Below are positions 9,019-17,438 of a DNA stretch of 64,000 bases, in pieces. Made by a program: the position numbers and the translations under genes. Each line of letters begins with the position of its first letter. Position 1 is the first letter of the stretch. Origin of the DNA: Micromonospora sp. HM5-17 (lineage in GTDB: Bacteria > Actinomycetota > Actinomycetes > Mycobacteriales > Micromonosporaceae); NCBI RefSeq assembly GCF_003762835.1, contig NZ_RJWA01000009.1, positions 162,349 to 226,348 of the forward strand, given 5' to 3'. A model generated the notes under the pieces. The model was not told where the DNA came from. It made no database searches and saw only the letters and a program-made list of their open reading frames with translations.

Positions 9019-9765
9019 TCATCCCGCCGAGGACAGTCGCGCGAGGTCGGCCTGGTACTCCGCGCTCGTGGTGAGCTCCGGCACGGTGCGGATGATCTCA
9101 CCGGATCGGGTCACCACCAGGGCGCTCGCGGTGCCCGGCGGTGCGGTCAGGTGCAGCGAGGTACGCAGTTCGGAGGCGGGGTCGGTGAGGAACCGGAGGG
9201 CCGGGCCATCCCCTGGTGTGGTCGCGGGTCGGGCGCCGGGTGTGGTCTGGCGGGTGCGGACCACCACCACGTTCACCCCGGGCGGCGCGGCGCGGCGGGC
9301 CGCGTCGAGTTCCTCGGCGCACGGGCAGCCGTCGGCGATGATGATCATCGCGGGGAGCAGGCTGCGCAGGGGGACGAGACCGCCGTCCTCGCCGAGCAGG
9401 TCCAGGGCGGGCAGGGTGTGGTCGGGTTGATTGCCCGGGGATGTCCGGACGGTGGCCGTGGGGCGCTGCCCGGGCCAGGCGAAGGCGAAGAGGCTGATCA
9501 GGGTCGCGATGATGGCGACCGACATGATCACCAGCGCGAGTCGTAGCGGCGCCGGACCGGTGGTGGCGGAGGCCAGCCCGAGGCGGCGACGCCAGGCGTC
9601 CCGGCGGGCGCGGCGGCGGAGTTCGCGGCGTACCTGGGCGGCCTCCGCGGCCAGCTCGGCGGGATCGTCGGGGATCACTATCGAACCCCAGTCGGCGGGC
9701 AGGTCAGGCAGGTCGTCGAAGCCGCCGTTGTCCGGCCGTCCGTCGCCGTCGGCAGACGTGCTCAT
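9019..9765 (-). CDS. Membrane-anchored thioredoxin-fold protein, function unknown
   Basis: A 248-residue protein with an acidic N-terminus, a very basic helix (about 46-62, RRELRRRARRDAWRRR), one membrane helix (about 75-97) and an extracytoplasmic domain. That domain carries CPC (Cys147, Cys149) after a hydrophobic strand, AMIIIADGCPC, followed by VNVVVVRTR and RFLTDP strands, which resembles a peroxiredoxin/thioredoxin fold with an altered active site. No catalytic assignment is safe. It is divergent from carD, and ATG at 9765 is the only good start. Confidence 0.65.
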   Translation of the reverse strand: MSTSADGDGRPDNGGFDDLPDLPADWGSIVIPDDPAELAAEAAQVRRELRRRARRDAWRRRLGLASATTGPAPLRLALVIMSVAIIATLISLFAFAWPGQRPTATVRTSPGNQPDHTLPALDLLGEDGGLVPLRSLLPAMIIIADGCPCAEELDAARRAAPPGVNVVVVRTRQTTPGARPATTPGDGPALRFLTDPASELRTSLHLTAPPGTASALVVTRSGEIIRTVPELTTSAEYQADLARLSSAG

Positions 9766-10037
9766 AGCGCGCCCCCTGACCGCTCAGCTGAGGAGTGGTT
9801 CGGTGTGGTACCAGGGTCCCCCACCGGCGGGCGTATCGCCAGTGGGGGACGGCGGCTGTCCCGAAGAGATACCCTTGGAGGGCCGCAACTCCGTAGATCC
9901 GATTTTTCCGACCCGTCTTGCCGACCCGTGATCCGTACGTCACGCAGCGTGTTGAAATCCACGGATCGGTGTGCTGTCAAGCCGAAGAAAGACCTCTCAC
10001 AGGGCCTCTGAGCTGCGCTAACGGTCAGGACTGCGGT

Positions 10038-10066
10038 GGGACATCGGTGCCTGAGCGTGTTACCCT
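10038..10066 (+). promoter_or_regulatory. Putative carD promoter
   Basis: GGGACA (10038-10043), a 17-bp spacer and TACCCT (10061-10066) give a plausible sigma-A promoter with a leader of roughly 20 nt to the carD ATG. The rest of the 328-bp divergent gap (9766-10093) shows no other feature I can support. Confidence 0.45.
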
Positions 10067-10093
10067 AGACACAGCGAAAGGGGTTTCGAACCT

Positions 10094-10579
10094 ATGGTTT
10101 TCAGTGTCGGCGAGACCGTTGTTTACCCCCACCACGGGGCCGCACTCATCGAGGCGATCGAGACTCGGATCATCAAGGGCGAGCCCAAGCAGTACCTCGT
10201 CCTCAGGGTCGCTCAGGGTGATCTGACGGTCCGGGTGCCCGCCGAGAACGCCGAGATCGTGGGCGTGCGCGAGGTGGTTGGCGAAGAGGGCCTGGGCAAG
10301 GTCTTCGATGTCCTTCGTGCCCCGCACACCGAGGAGCCGACCAACTGGTCGCGGCGTTACAAGGCAAACCTGGAAAAGCTGGCTTCCGGTAACCCCCTCA
10401 AGGTGGCCGAGGTCGTTCGGGACCTTTGGCGCCGCGAGCGGGAGCGGGGCCTTTCGGCGGGCGAGAAGCGGATGCTCGCCAAGGCCCGCGACATTCTGGT
10501 CGGTGAGGTCGCGCTCGCCGAAAAGAGCACCAAGGACGAGGCCGAAGTCCTGCTCGACAAGGTGCTCGCCGAGGCATAG
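10094..10579 (+). CDS. carD: CarD-family RNA polymerase-binding transcription regulator
   Basis: The 161-residue protein begins with the conserved [16 protein letters not shown], the N-terminal RNA-polymerase interaction domain (about 1-60), and continues as the helical DNA-binding domain (about 65-160) with the W86-type tryptophan in [14 protein letters not shown]. CarD stabilises open complexes at rRNA and many housekeeping promoters and is essential in mycobacteria. A GAAAGGGG Shine-Dalgarno precedes the ATG. It is followed by ispD and ispF, the standard actinobacterial order. Confidence 0.96.
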   Translation: MVFSVGETVVYPHHGAALIEAIETRIIKGEPKQYLVLRVAQGDLTVRVPAENAEIVGVREVVGEEGLGKVFDVLRAPHTEEPTNWSRRYKANLEKLASGNPLKVAEVVRDLWRRERERGLSAGEKRMLAKARDILVGEVALAEKSTKDEAEVLLDKVLAEA

Positions 10580-10644
10580 GTCTCAGACCGGCACGATCCG
10601 GCCGTGTCGGTGTCGTACCCGAGAAAGCAGACGAGGACCGCGAC

Positions 10645-11355
10645 GTGACCGCGCAGCTCAATCCGCGCGGTGACGTCGCGGTCCTCGTTCCTGCCGCCGG
10701 GGCCGGGGTACGGCTCGGTCCCGGCGCCCCCAAGGCGCTGCGCCGGCTCGGTGGCGAGCCCCTGCTGACCCACGCGGTACGCCGGGTCGCCGCGGCCCCC
10801 TCGGTGCACAGCATCGTGGTCGCGGCCCCGGCCACCGAGGTCGCGGCGGTCCGGGAACTGCTCGCCCCGGTCGCCGAGGTGACGGTGGTGCCGGGCGGGG
10901 CCACCCGGCAGGCGTCCGTCGCCGCCGCCCTGGCCGCGGTCCCGGCCGGGCCGGAGATCATCCTGGTGCACGACGCGGCCCGGGCGCTGACCCCGGCCGC
11001 GCTGGTGGAGTCGGTCGCCGCGGCGGTGCGCGCCGGCGCCGAGGCCGTGATCCCGGTGCTCCCGGTCGTCGACACGATCAAGGAGGTCTCGGCCGACGAG
11101 GTGGTGCTCGGCACCGTCGATCGGGCGGCGCTTCGGGCCGTGCAGACCCCCCAGGGGTTCCGGCGCGCGGTGCTCACGGCGGCGCACGCCGCCGCCGTCG
11201 ACCCGCTCACCGACGACGCGGGCCTGGTCGAGAAGCAGGGCGTCCGGGTCGTCTGCGTCCCCGGCTCCGAGTACGCCCTGAAGATCACCCGCCCCTTCGA
11301 CCTGGCCCTGGCCGAGTACCTGTTGGGGAGCGCGCCGGTCGCCGGGCAATCCTGA
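10645..11355 (+). CDS. ispD: 2-C-methyl-D-erythritol 4-phosphate cytidylyltransferase
   Basis: Third step of the non-mevalonate (MEP) isoprenoid pathway: MEP + CTP to CDP-ME. The 236-residue protein shows the nucleotide-binding VPAAGAGVRLG with PKAL (about 15-31), GGATRQASV, the VHDAARALT motif, TPQGFRR and the C-terminal DDAGLVE and KITRPFDLALAE signatures. The GTG start has GAGGA 6 nt upstream. It lies 65 bp after carD and 18 bp before ispF. Confidence 0.95.
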   Translation: MTAQLNPRGDVAVLVPAAGAGVRLGPGAPKALRRLGGEPLLTHAVRRVAAAPSVHSIVVAAPATEVAAVRELLAPVAEVTVVPGGATRQASVAAALAAVPAGPEIILVHDAARALTPAALVESVAAAVRAGAEAVIPVLPVVDTIKEVSADEVVLGTVDRAALRAVQTPQGFRRAVLTAAHAAAVDPLTDDAGLVEKQGVRVVCVPGSEYALKITRPFDLALAEYLLGSAPVAGQS

Positions 11356-11359
11356 TCAC

Positions 11360-11365
11360 TACGCT
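11360..11365 (+). promoter_or_regulatory. -10-like hexamer before ispF
   Basis: TACGCT lies 8 nt before the ispF ATG, just after the ispD stop. It may give a leaderless ispF transcript in addition to read-through from ispD. Confidence 0.35.
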
Positions 11366-11373
11366 TGGCGGAC

Positions 11374-11853
11374 ATGACCGTTCCTGTCGTCGGCATCGGG
11401 ACCGACGTGCACGCCTTCGAGGCGGGGCGCGAGTGCTGGGTGGCGGGCCTGTACTGGCCCGGCGTGACCGGGTTGGCCGGGCACTCCGACGGCGACGTCG
11501 CCGCGCACGCGGCGTGCGACGCGCTGCTCTCCGCGGCCGGTCTGGGCGATCTCGGCAGCAACTTCGGGGTCGCCGAGCCGGAGTGGGCCGGTGCCGCCGG
11601 GGTGACCCTGCTCGCCGAGACGGCCCGGCGGGTTCGGGCCGCCGGTTTCGAGATCGGCAACGTCTCGATCCAGGTGATCGGCGTCCGTCCCAAGATCGGG
11701 CCGCGTCGGGCCGAGGCCCAGGCGGCGCTGACCGAGGCGGTCGGCGCCCCGGTCACCGTCTCCGGTACGACGACCGACGGGCTGGGCCTGACCGGGCGGG
11801 GAGAGGGTCTGGCCGGCCTCGCGGTGGCCCTGATCCACCGCCGGTCCGGCTGA
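11374..11853 (+). CDS. ispF: 2-C-methyl-D-erythritol 2,4-cyclodiphosphate synthase
   Basis: Fifth step of the MEP pathway. The 159-residue enzyme begins GIGTDVHAF (zinc-ligand D-x-H) and has [16 protein letters not shown] and GDLGSNFG (second zinc ligand and flexible loop), then [22 protein letters not shown] at the C-terminus. The ATG at 11374 is chosen over an in-frame TTG at 11365 because homologues begin just before GIGxDxH. It converges on a DUF2510 protein gene 13 bp away. Confidence 0.95.
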   Translation: MTVPVVGIGTDVHAFEAGRECWVAGLYWPGVTGLAGHSDGDVAAHAACDALLSAAGLGDLGSNFGVAEPEWAGAAGVTLLAETARRVRAAGFEIGNVSIQVIGVRPKIGPRRAEAQAALTEAVGAPVTVSGTTTDGLGLTGRGEGLAGLAVALIHRRSG

Positions 11854-11866
11854 GCGGCCGATCCGT

Positions 11867-12715
11867 TCAGGAGGAATTCCGGGCCGGCGTGGTGGATCGG
11901 AGCGGCGAGCCCAGGAACAGCGCGAACGCCAACAGCAGCGTGCCCCACATCACCGTGGACAACCCGTTGCCCGTCTGCCAGGCCTCGATCGCGACGGTCG
12001 GACCGGAGTCGGGGAACCGGATGTCGCTGCCGAAGCCACCGGCGAACGCCGTCAGCCCCACCACGGCGAACATCAGGAGGTCGCCCCGTTCCCTGCCGGT
12101 CAGGTGGTACGCCAGCACCACGGCGAGCGTGCCAGCGGTCGCCACCAGTGCGAGGAGCAGCGCGACCCCGTCGAGGTACGCCTCGTGCCATCCGCCGAGC
12201 TCGGCACCGAGGCCACGCAGCAGGTCCGCATAGTCGAGGTAACCGACCTGGACCCACCCCGTCCCGTAGTTGATCCTCGCCCAGGGAGAGACGAAGAACC
12301 CCACCCCCTGCACGCCGGCCGCGACCGCGATGACGGCCAGTCGGAACACGAGGCCGTATCGGGTCGGCCCCCGCCCGGTCCTGCCCGGCCGCTGCGTCCG
12401 GCCGGCCGGGATGCCCGGCGGCGGGGAGGGAGTGCCCAGGGTTGGCGTTCCGACCGTGGTCGGAGCGGGTGGGGTCGCGGGAGCGGGGGCGTCCGGCGGG
12501 AGGGCGGTTCCGGGGACGGCGTCCGTGGAGCCGGCTGCCACCGGCGGTGGGGGAGTCGGCGCGGGTGGTCGGGGCGTCGAGGCCGCGACGGCGGCATCAA
12601 GCGGATCGACCAGCGGGCGCTGCCAACCGTCCAGCACCTGCGGAGTCCACTGTTGGCCGTCGTGCCAGCGCAACGGGTGGCGCCCCGACGGGTCCGGATA
12701 CCAGCCGGGTTGCAT
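11867..12715 (-). CDS. DUF2510-containing membrane protein
   Basis: A 282-residue protein of unknown function. It opens with the DUF2510 motif [20 protein letters not shown] (two conserved tryptophans), continues with a Pro/Ala/Thr-rich linker (about 40-120) and ends with four predicted membrane helices. The ATG at 12715 is chosen because GGAGG stands 5 nt before it; an in-frame ATG six codons upstream lacks that. The gene is monocistronic between ispF and a methyltransferase. The DUF2510-linker-membrane design recurs at 21771-22811. Confidence 0.8.
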   Translation of the reverse strand: MQPGWYPDPSGRHPLRWHDGQQWTPQVLDGWQRPLVDPLDAAVAASTPRPPAPTPPPPVAAGSTDAVPGTALPPDAPAPATPPAPTTVGTPTLGTPSPPPGIPAGRTQRPGRTGRGPTRYGLVFRLAVIAVAAGVQGVGFFVSPWARINYGTGWVQVGYLDYADLLRGLGAELGGWHEAYLDGVALLLALVATAGTLAVVLAYHLTGRERGDLLMFAVVGLTAFAGGFGSDIRFPDSGPTVAIEAWQTGNGLSTVMWGTLLLAFALFLGSPLRSTTPARNSS

Positions 12716-12924
12716 CTGGACCTCCATCCGCATGCAGGCCGGATCGGAGTCTACCGCCCGGCGGCGACGTCATGATCCGGTAACGGTCGCGCGGCCCCGC
12801 GAGCCTCCGCTGCGGGGATCACGCGTACTGGCGCCGGTGGTCGGCCACTGTGGACGGCCGCTGCGGGCTCCTGCCGATCGCGACTCCTGGGCGCGGTACC
12901 GCGTCGCTTTCCTAATGGGCGAGT

Positions 12925-12940
12925 GCCCACTAAAGTGGGC
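12925..12940 (+). promoter_or_regulatory. Palindrome over the -10 of the methyltransferase gene
   Basis: The 7-bp arms GCCCACT / AGTGGGC are perfect, with AA between them. The right side contains TAAAGT (12931-12936), a good -10 hexamer 6 nt before the ATG. A third TGGGC half-site at 12916-12920 also pairs with the left arm. A repressor bound here would block a leaderless promoter directly. Confidence 0.55.
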
Positions 12941-12942
12941 GC

Positions 12943-13770
12943 ATGGTCACTTCGGCACAGGAGCAACCAGGCTGGTCCCCGGCGGAGCTGCACCGCAAGC
13001 GGCGGGTGGCCGAGTCGTTCGGCGCCGACGCGCAACGCTACGACCGGATCCGACCCGGCTACCCCGATGCCCTGGTGGCGCGGATCGTCTCCAGCAGTCC
13101 CGGCCCGGACGTGCTCGACGTGGGATGTGGGACCGGCATCGCGGCCCGCCAGTTCCGGACCGCCGGCTGCACGGTGCTCGGGGTCGAACCGGATGCGCGG
13201 ATGGCCGATGTCGCGCGGTCCCACGGCCTGCGCGTCGAGGTGGCGACCTTCGAAGCCTGGGCACCGGCCGGCCGGACGTTCGACGCGGTGATCGCCGCCC
13301 AGTCGTGGCACTGGATCGATCCGGTCGCCGGCGCGGTCAAGGCGGCCCAGGTACTGCGCCCGAACGGGCTGCTGGCGATCTTCGGGCACGTGTTCGAGCC
13401 GCCCGTCGAGGTGGCCGAGGCGCTCGCCGACGCCGTCCGGCGGCTGGTGCCGGACTCGCCGTTCGGCACGCTGCCGGCCCGTCGGCCGCTGGAGATGTAC
13501 CAGGCGGGGTACGCGAAGATCGCCGGCACGATTCGCGAGACGGGACGGTTCCACGAACCCGAACAGTGGCGGTTCGACTGGGAGCGGTCGTACACGCGCG
13601 ACCAGTGGCTGGCCCTGCTCCCCACCACCGGTGTCCTCACCCACCTACCACCCGACACGACAGCCGGCATCCTGCGCGCCGTCGGGGCCGCGGTCGACGC
13701 GCTGGGCGGGCACTTCACGGCCCGGCACACCACCCTGGCGACCGCCGCCGTACGGGTCGACACCGCCTGA
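12943..13770 (+). CDS. Class I SAM-dependent methyltransferase
   Basis: The 275-residue protein belongs to the methyltransferase type 11/12 group: after AESFGADAQRYDRIRPGYP it has SAM motif I VLDVGCGTG (about 57-65), the acidic VLGVEPD strand, AAQSWHWIDP and VLRPNGLLAIFGH. No substrate can be deduced. The start has no Shine-Dalgarno and sits 6 nt after a -10-like TAAAGT, so it is probably leaderless and controlled by the palindrome overlapping that hexamer. A hairpin terminator follows. Confidence 0.8.
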   Translation: MVTSAQEQPGWSPAELHRKRRVAESFGADAQRYDRIRPGYPDALVARIVSSSPGPDVLDVGCGTGIAARQFRTAGCTVLGVEPDARMADVARSHGLRVEVATFEAWAPAGRTFDAVIAAQSWHWIDPVAGAVKAAQVLRPNGLLAIFGHVFEPPVEVAEALADAVRRLVPDSPFGTLPARRPLEMYQAGYAKIAGTIRETGRFHEPEQWRFDWERSYTRDQWLALLPTTGVLTHLPPDTTAGILRAVGAAVDALGGHFTARHTTLATAAVRVDTA

Positions 13771-13821
13771 CCGTCGCCACGGCACCGACCCCGGAAGCGT
13801 GGGCTGGCTGGGGGGAGACAA

Positions 13822-13863
13822 GGACCAAGCCTGACGCCACGGGGGGAGCGCCAGGCTTGGTCC
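13822..13863 (+). terminator. Stem-loop downstream of the methyltransferase gene
   Basis: Perfect 12-bp arms GGACCAAGCCTG / CAGGCTTGGTCC, extended by a CGC/GCG inner stem around a GC-rich loop. There is no T-tract. It stands 52 bp after the stop codon and well before the next promoter. Confidence 0.65.
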
Positions 13864-14111
13864 GTCCACGGTATCGCTGATTGCCGCCGATGGGGAGTGG
13901 CGTTTCGGCGGGTCGCGCGGACAGATGCGGCGTGTCGCCACCAGGGCTTCGGCATGCCGCCAGCGGCGGGCCGGTCGGGCGCCACCGGTCGTCCAGCCAA
14001 CCGCCGCCCACCGTGGGCCCGAGGAGTGCCGGCGCCGGTCGGGCAGGCGGCCACCGCCCGCCGGACCGTGGCCGCGGTGGGCGGCGGACGATCCGACGAG
14101 ACACACCCGGA

Positions 14112-14117
14112 TACGCT
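14112..14117 (+). promoter_or_regulatory. -10 hexamer of a leaderless promoter (TPR protein)
   Basis: TACGCT lies 7 nt before the GTG start at 14125. The rest of the 354-bp gap 13771-14124 holds only the hairpin terminator. Confidence 0.5.
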
Positions 14118-14124
14118 TCGGCAC

Positions 14125-15171
14125 GTGTCCAGTGACGCCGAATCCGACCAGTCCGCCACCGCCGACAGCTACGTCCAGCGGGCCGAACTCCTCGCCGAAC
14201 TGGGCCGGTACGACGAGGCCGCCGCCGAGGTCGGGTTCGCCATCGCGCTCGAACCCGACCACCTGCCGGCGCTGCTGCTCCTGGCCCGCATCCGGCTCGC
14301 CGCCGGCGATCCGGCCCGGGCACTGGAGGCCGCCGACGCGGCGATCGCCGTCGCCCCGACCCTGTTCCACCCGCTGGTGCTCCGCGGCCACGCCCTCGTC
14401 GATCTGCGCCGGTTCAAGGAGGCGGCGGCCGTCGCCGACGAGATCCTGGCGCTCGGCCCGGACGACGCGTACGCGCAGCGCAGCGCCGCCGCGATCCTCG
14501 GCGAGGCGCGCAACGGCCAGCAGGCCCTCAACGCCGCGTGGCGCGCGGTCGAGCTGGATCCGGAGGAACCGCAGGCGCACCTGGTGCTGGGCCTCGTGGC
14601 CGCGCGGATGGAGCTCTTCGACCTGGCCGAGCGCGCGTACCGGGAGGCGCTCCGGCTCGACCCGGAGCTGGCCGAGGCGCAGCACGACATCGGGGTGATC
14701 CGGCTGGAGCAGCGGCGCTACGCCGAGGCCCTGGAACACCTGGCCGACGCCGCCGCGCTCGCCCCCGGCCGGGTGGACAGCGGGGCCACCATCGCCCAGG
14801 GACTGCGCCGGATCGTGATGTACGCCCTCGGCTACACCATCGTGGCGGCGGTGCTGGTCGCCTGCATGGCCGGGCTGAACCCGACCCCTGGCCGGGTCTG
14901 GGCCGGGATCGCCTCGCTGGTCGGCGGAATCCTGCTGTGGCGGCTGGCCCGCCGGGTGCCGAACCTGGGCCGGGGTCGGCTGCCCGAGCTGATCCGGGGT
15001 GACCGGATGCTCGCCGTCGCGGTGTACGCGGCCGCGGCCGGTCCGGTGCTGATCCTGCTCTACGCGCTGGTCGGCATCCCCTGGCTGCTCGTTCTGGCGA
15101 TCGTCGCCGCCACCGCGGCCGAACTCGCGGTGATCTTCGCCTGGGATCCGGAGAGCGAGCAGAAGCAGTGA
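14125..15171 (+). CDS. Tetratricopeptide-repeat membrane protein
   Basis: The 348-residue protein has about six TPR units (residues about 12-220), for example RAELLAELGRYDEAAAEVGF and HLVLGLVAARMELFDLAERA, followed by four hydrophobic helices (about 235-340). TPRs face the cytoplasm and presumably hold protein partners; no enzymatic domain is seen. The GTG at 14125 is supported by a -10 hexamer 7 nt upstream; an upstream in-frame extension has shadow-like composition and is discarded. It converges on hmgA with 142 bp between, where I see nothing. Confidence 0.75.
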   Translation: MSSDAESDQSATADSYVQRAELLAELGRYDEAAAEVGFAIALEPDHLPALLLLARIRLAAGDPARALEAADAAIAVAPTLFHPLVLRGHALVDLRRFKEAAAVADEILALGPDDAYAQRSAAAILGEARNGQQALNAAWRAVELDPEEPQAHLVLGLVAARMELFDLAERAYREALRLDPELAEAQHDIGVIRLEQRRYAEALEHLADAAALAPGRVDSGATIAQGLRRIVMYALGYTIVAAVLVACMAGLNPTPGRVWAGIASLVGGILLWRLARRVPNLGRGRLPELIRGDRMLAVAVYAAAAGPVLILLYALVGIPWLLVLAIVAATAAELAVIFAWDPESEQKQ

Positions 15172-15313
15172 TCGACGCCGAGCCGAGCGGCGGGCACGTG
15201 GTCGTTGGACCAGGCCCTGCCGATCGGCAACGGAACCCTGACCGGGCCGGCACCGCGCGCAGGCCGAGATACGGCTCGAGGCCGACCGGCGCGCATCAGG
15301 TCACCGGCACGCA

Positions 15314-16486
15314 TCAGGTGGGGGCGGGGCGGGACCAGGTCCAGGCATACTCGCCGTCCTCACAGGCCAGGGCCGGTTCGCAGAGGTCGAGTGGGCGGAA
15401 CGTGTCGACCATGACCGCCAGCTCGTCGAAGCGCTCGGCGCCGATGGACCGCTCCGGCGCACCGGGCTGCGGGCCGTGGGTGAAGCCGGCCGGGTGTAGC
15501 GAGATCGAGCCCTGCTCGATGCCGGAGCCGCGCCGCGCCTCGTAGTTGCCGCCGGTGTAGAAGAGCACCTCGTCGGAGTCGGTGTTGTGGTGGTTGTACG
15601 GCACCGGAATCGCCAGCGGGTGATAGTCGACCTTGCGCGGGACGAAGGAGCAGATGACGAAGTTCGGGCCCTGGAACGTCTGGTGCACCGGCGGCGGCTG
15701 GTGGATCCGGCCGGTGATCGGCTCGAAGTCGTGGATGGAGAAGGCCCACGGGTAGAGGTGTCCGTCCCAGCCGACGACGTCGAACGGGTGGTGGGCGTAG
15801 ACGTGCCGGGTCCAGCCGCGACGGTGCTGGACGTACACCTCGACGTCGGTCCCCTCGACGAGCAGCGGCGACTCCGGCCCCCGGATGTCGCGCTCGCAGT
15901 ACGGCGAGTGCTCCAGGAACTGGCCCCGGACCGAGAGGTAGCGCTTGGGTGGGCCGATGTGCCCGGACGCCTCGATGGTGAGCATCCGGAGCGGGTCCGG
16001 GGCGACCGGTACGACCCGGTAGATCACCGAGGTCGGGATGATGACGTAGTCGCCGGCGGTCACGCCGAGGACGCCGAAGGTCGACTCGATGCGGGCGGCG
16101 CCGGACTCGACGTACAGGCACTCGTCGCCGACGGCGTTGCGGTAGAGCGGGGAGGGGCGGTCGGCGACGACGTACGAGATCCGGACATCGTCATTGACCA
16201 GCAGGTGCTGCCGGCCGAGCACCGCGTCGGCCCCGGAGGAGTCGAGCTTGTGGGTACGCAGGTGGCGCGGCTTGAGCGGCCGGTTCGGCACCCGCGCCCA
16301 GGTCGGTGGGGTGAACTCCTCGGCCGCGACGATCGCGGTCGGCAGGTGGCGGTGGTAGAGCAGCGACGAGTCCGACGAGAAGCCCTCCTGCCCCATCAAC
16401 TCCTCGGCGTAGAGGCTGCCGTCGGGTTGCCGGAACTGGGTGTGGCGCTTGCGGGGTACCTCGCCGACCCTGCGGTAGTACGGCAT
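15314..16486 (-). CDS. hmgA: Homogentisate 1,2-dioxygenase
   Basis: Opens the ring of homogentisate to maleylacetoacetate in tyrosine/phenylalanine catabolism, using Fe(II). The 390-residue protein has the cupin-type core with the metal-binding region: His in YNHHNTDSDE, the Glu 6 residues on, and His in PAGFTHGPQPG. The N-terminal RRVGEVPRKRHTQFR is typical of the family. GGGAGG stands about 7 nt before the ATG. It is divergent from an unknown gene coupled to fumarylacetoacetase, and the intergenic region holds a perfect 17-bp palindrome. hppD lies 8 kb away. Confidence 0.92.
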   Translation of the reverse strand: MPYYRRVGEVPRKRHTQFRQPDGSLYAEELMGQEGFSSDSSLLYHRHLPTAIVAAEEFTPPTWARVPNRPLKPRHLRTHKLDSSGADAVLGRQHLLVNDDVRISYVVADRPSPLYRNAVGDECLYVESGAARIESTFGVLGVTAGDYVIIPTSVIYRVVPVAPDPLRMLTIEASGHIGPPKRYLSVRGQFLEHSPYCERDIRGPESPLLVEGTDVEVYVQHRRGWTRHVYAHHPFDVVGWDGHLYPWAFSIHDFEPITGRIHQPPPVHQTFQGPNFVICSFVPRKVDYHPLAIPVPYNHHNTDSDEVLFYTGGNYEARRGSGIEQGSISLHPAGFTHGPQPGAPERSIGAERFDELAVMVDTFRPLDLCEPALACEDGEYAWTWSRPAPT

Positions 16487-16522
16487 TGTCGCCTCCCTTT
16501 TGTCCCAGTCAGCGGCCAAGAA

Positions 16523-16539
16523 CGTCCGATAATCGGACG
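16523..16539. promoter_or_regulatory. Perfect operator-like palindrome in the hmgA divergent promoter
   Basis: CGTCCGAT-A-ATCGGACG has fully complementary 8-bp arms. It lies 37 bp before the hmgA ATG and just upstream of the -35 of the divergent gene, so one regulator could control both sides. The regulator is not identifiable from the site. Confidence 0.6.
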
Positions 16540-16542
16540 CTG

Positions 16543-16572
16543 TTGTCCGCTAGTCGTAGCGTCCCGTAAGTT
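16543..16572 (+). promoter_or_regulatory. Promoter of the unknown-FAH operon, leaderless
   Basis: TTGTCC, an 18-bp spacer and TAAGTT; the hexamer ends 8 nt before the GTG at 16581, which has no Shine-Dalgarno. Confidence 0.5.
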
Positions 16573-16580
16573 TTCTGTTC

Positions 16581-17438
16581 GTGTCAACGCAGGTCCCCCG
16601 GCTCTTCACCGGGCTGGTCGACGACGCCGCCGTCTTTCCGCCCGGCAGCGCGACCCTGCCCGAGGCGGTCGCCGCCCACCGTCGACACCGGGCGGCCTGG
16701 TACGCCGACCTGGTCGGCCCGCTGCTCCTCCCCGCCTCGGCCCTGCCGGAGCTGCCGGCGCTGCTCGGCCCCGACGAGCAGCTCGAGATCGGCGTCGTCG
16801 GCGACGTGCCGATCGCCCGGCTGTACCAGCTCCGTGACCAGGTCGACTCGCGGATCCGGATCCGCCAGGTCGAGGCGGCGGTGGCCAAGCGCGGCGAGGA
16901 CCCGCAGCCCGGCCTCGCCGAACTCGTCGGCCTCCCCGCCCACCTCGACGATGCCGACGTCTATGCCGAAATCCCGCTGACGTGGGGCCTGCTCGGCGCG
17001 CTCGACCGGCTCGCCGCCGAGCGGGCCGCCGGGAAGCGGATCGCGGCGAAGTTCCGCACCGGCGGGCTCGCCGCCGAACTCTTCCCCACCCCGGTCGAGC
17101 TGGCGGCCGTGATCGGCGCCTGCCGGGACCGGAAGCTGCCGTTCAAGCTCACCGCCGGGCTGCACCACGCGATCCGGCACATCGACCCGGAGACGGGCTT
17201 CACCCACCACGGGTTCGTCAACATCCTGGCCGCCACCGCCGCCGGGGACGCCGGAGCCGAGGTGACGGAGATGGCCGAACTGCTGGCCGCGACCGACCCG
17301 GTGCCGCTGGTCGAGGCCGCGCGGTCCCGACGGGACCAGAATCGTCCACTCTGGATCGGCTTTGGCTCGTGCAGCGTCATGGAGCCGCTCATCGACCTGG
17401 TTCGGCTCGGGCTGGTGAACGGAGGGTACGAGGAATGA
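16581..17438 (+). CDS. Uncharacterised protein of the homogentisate locus
   Basis: A 285-residue soluble protein, with no signal peptide or membrane helix, that I cannot assign. Alternating short strands and helices (LEIGVVGDVP, DVYAEIPL, AAKFRTGG, LPFKLTAGLHHA, HHGFVNILAA, PLWIGFGSCSV) suggest a TIM-barrel-like fold. The conserved-looking residues are Lys/Arg in KFRTGG, Lys-Thr and the two His in FKLTAGLHH, and His-His in FTHHGF, which could be catalytic. It overlaps a ten-codon ORF by ATGA, and that ORF overlaps fumarylacetoacetase by GTGA. Context points to a role in homogentisate breakdown, possibly in the missing maleylacetoacetate isomerisation step (speculative). Confidence 0.8.
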   Translation: MSTQVPRLFTGLVDDAAVFPPGSATLPEAVAAHRRHRAAWYADLVGPLLLPASALPELPALLGPDEQLEIGVVGDVPIARLYQLRDQVDSRIRIRQVEAAVAKRGEDPQPGLAELVGLPAHLDDADVYAEIPLTWGLLGALDRLAAERAAGKRIAAKFRTGGLAAELFPTPVELAAVIGACRDRKLPFKLTAGLHHAIRHIDPETGFTHHGFVNILAATAAGDAGAEVTEMAELLAATDPVPLVEAARSRRDQNRPLWIGFGSCSVMEPLIDLVRLGLVNGGYEE

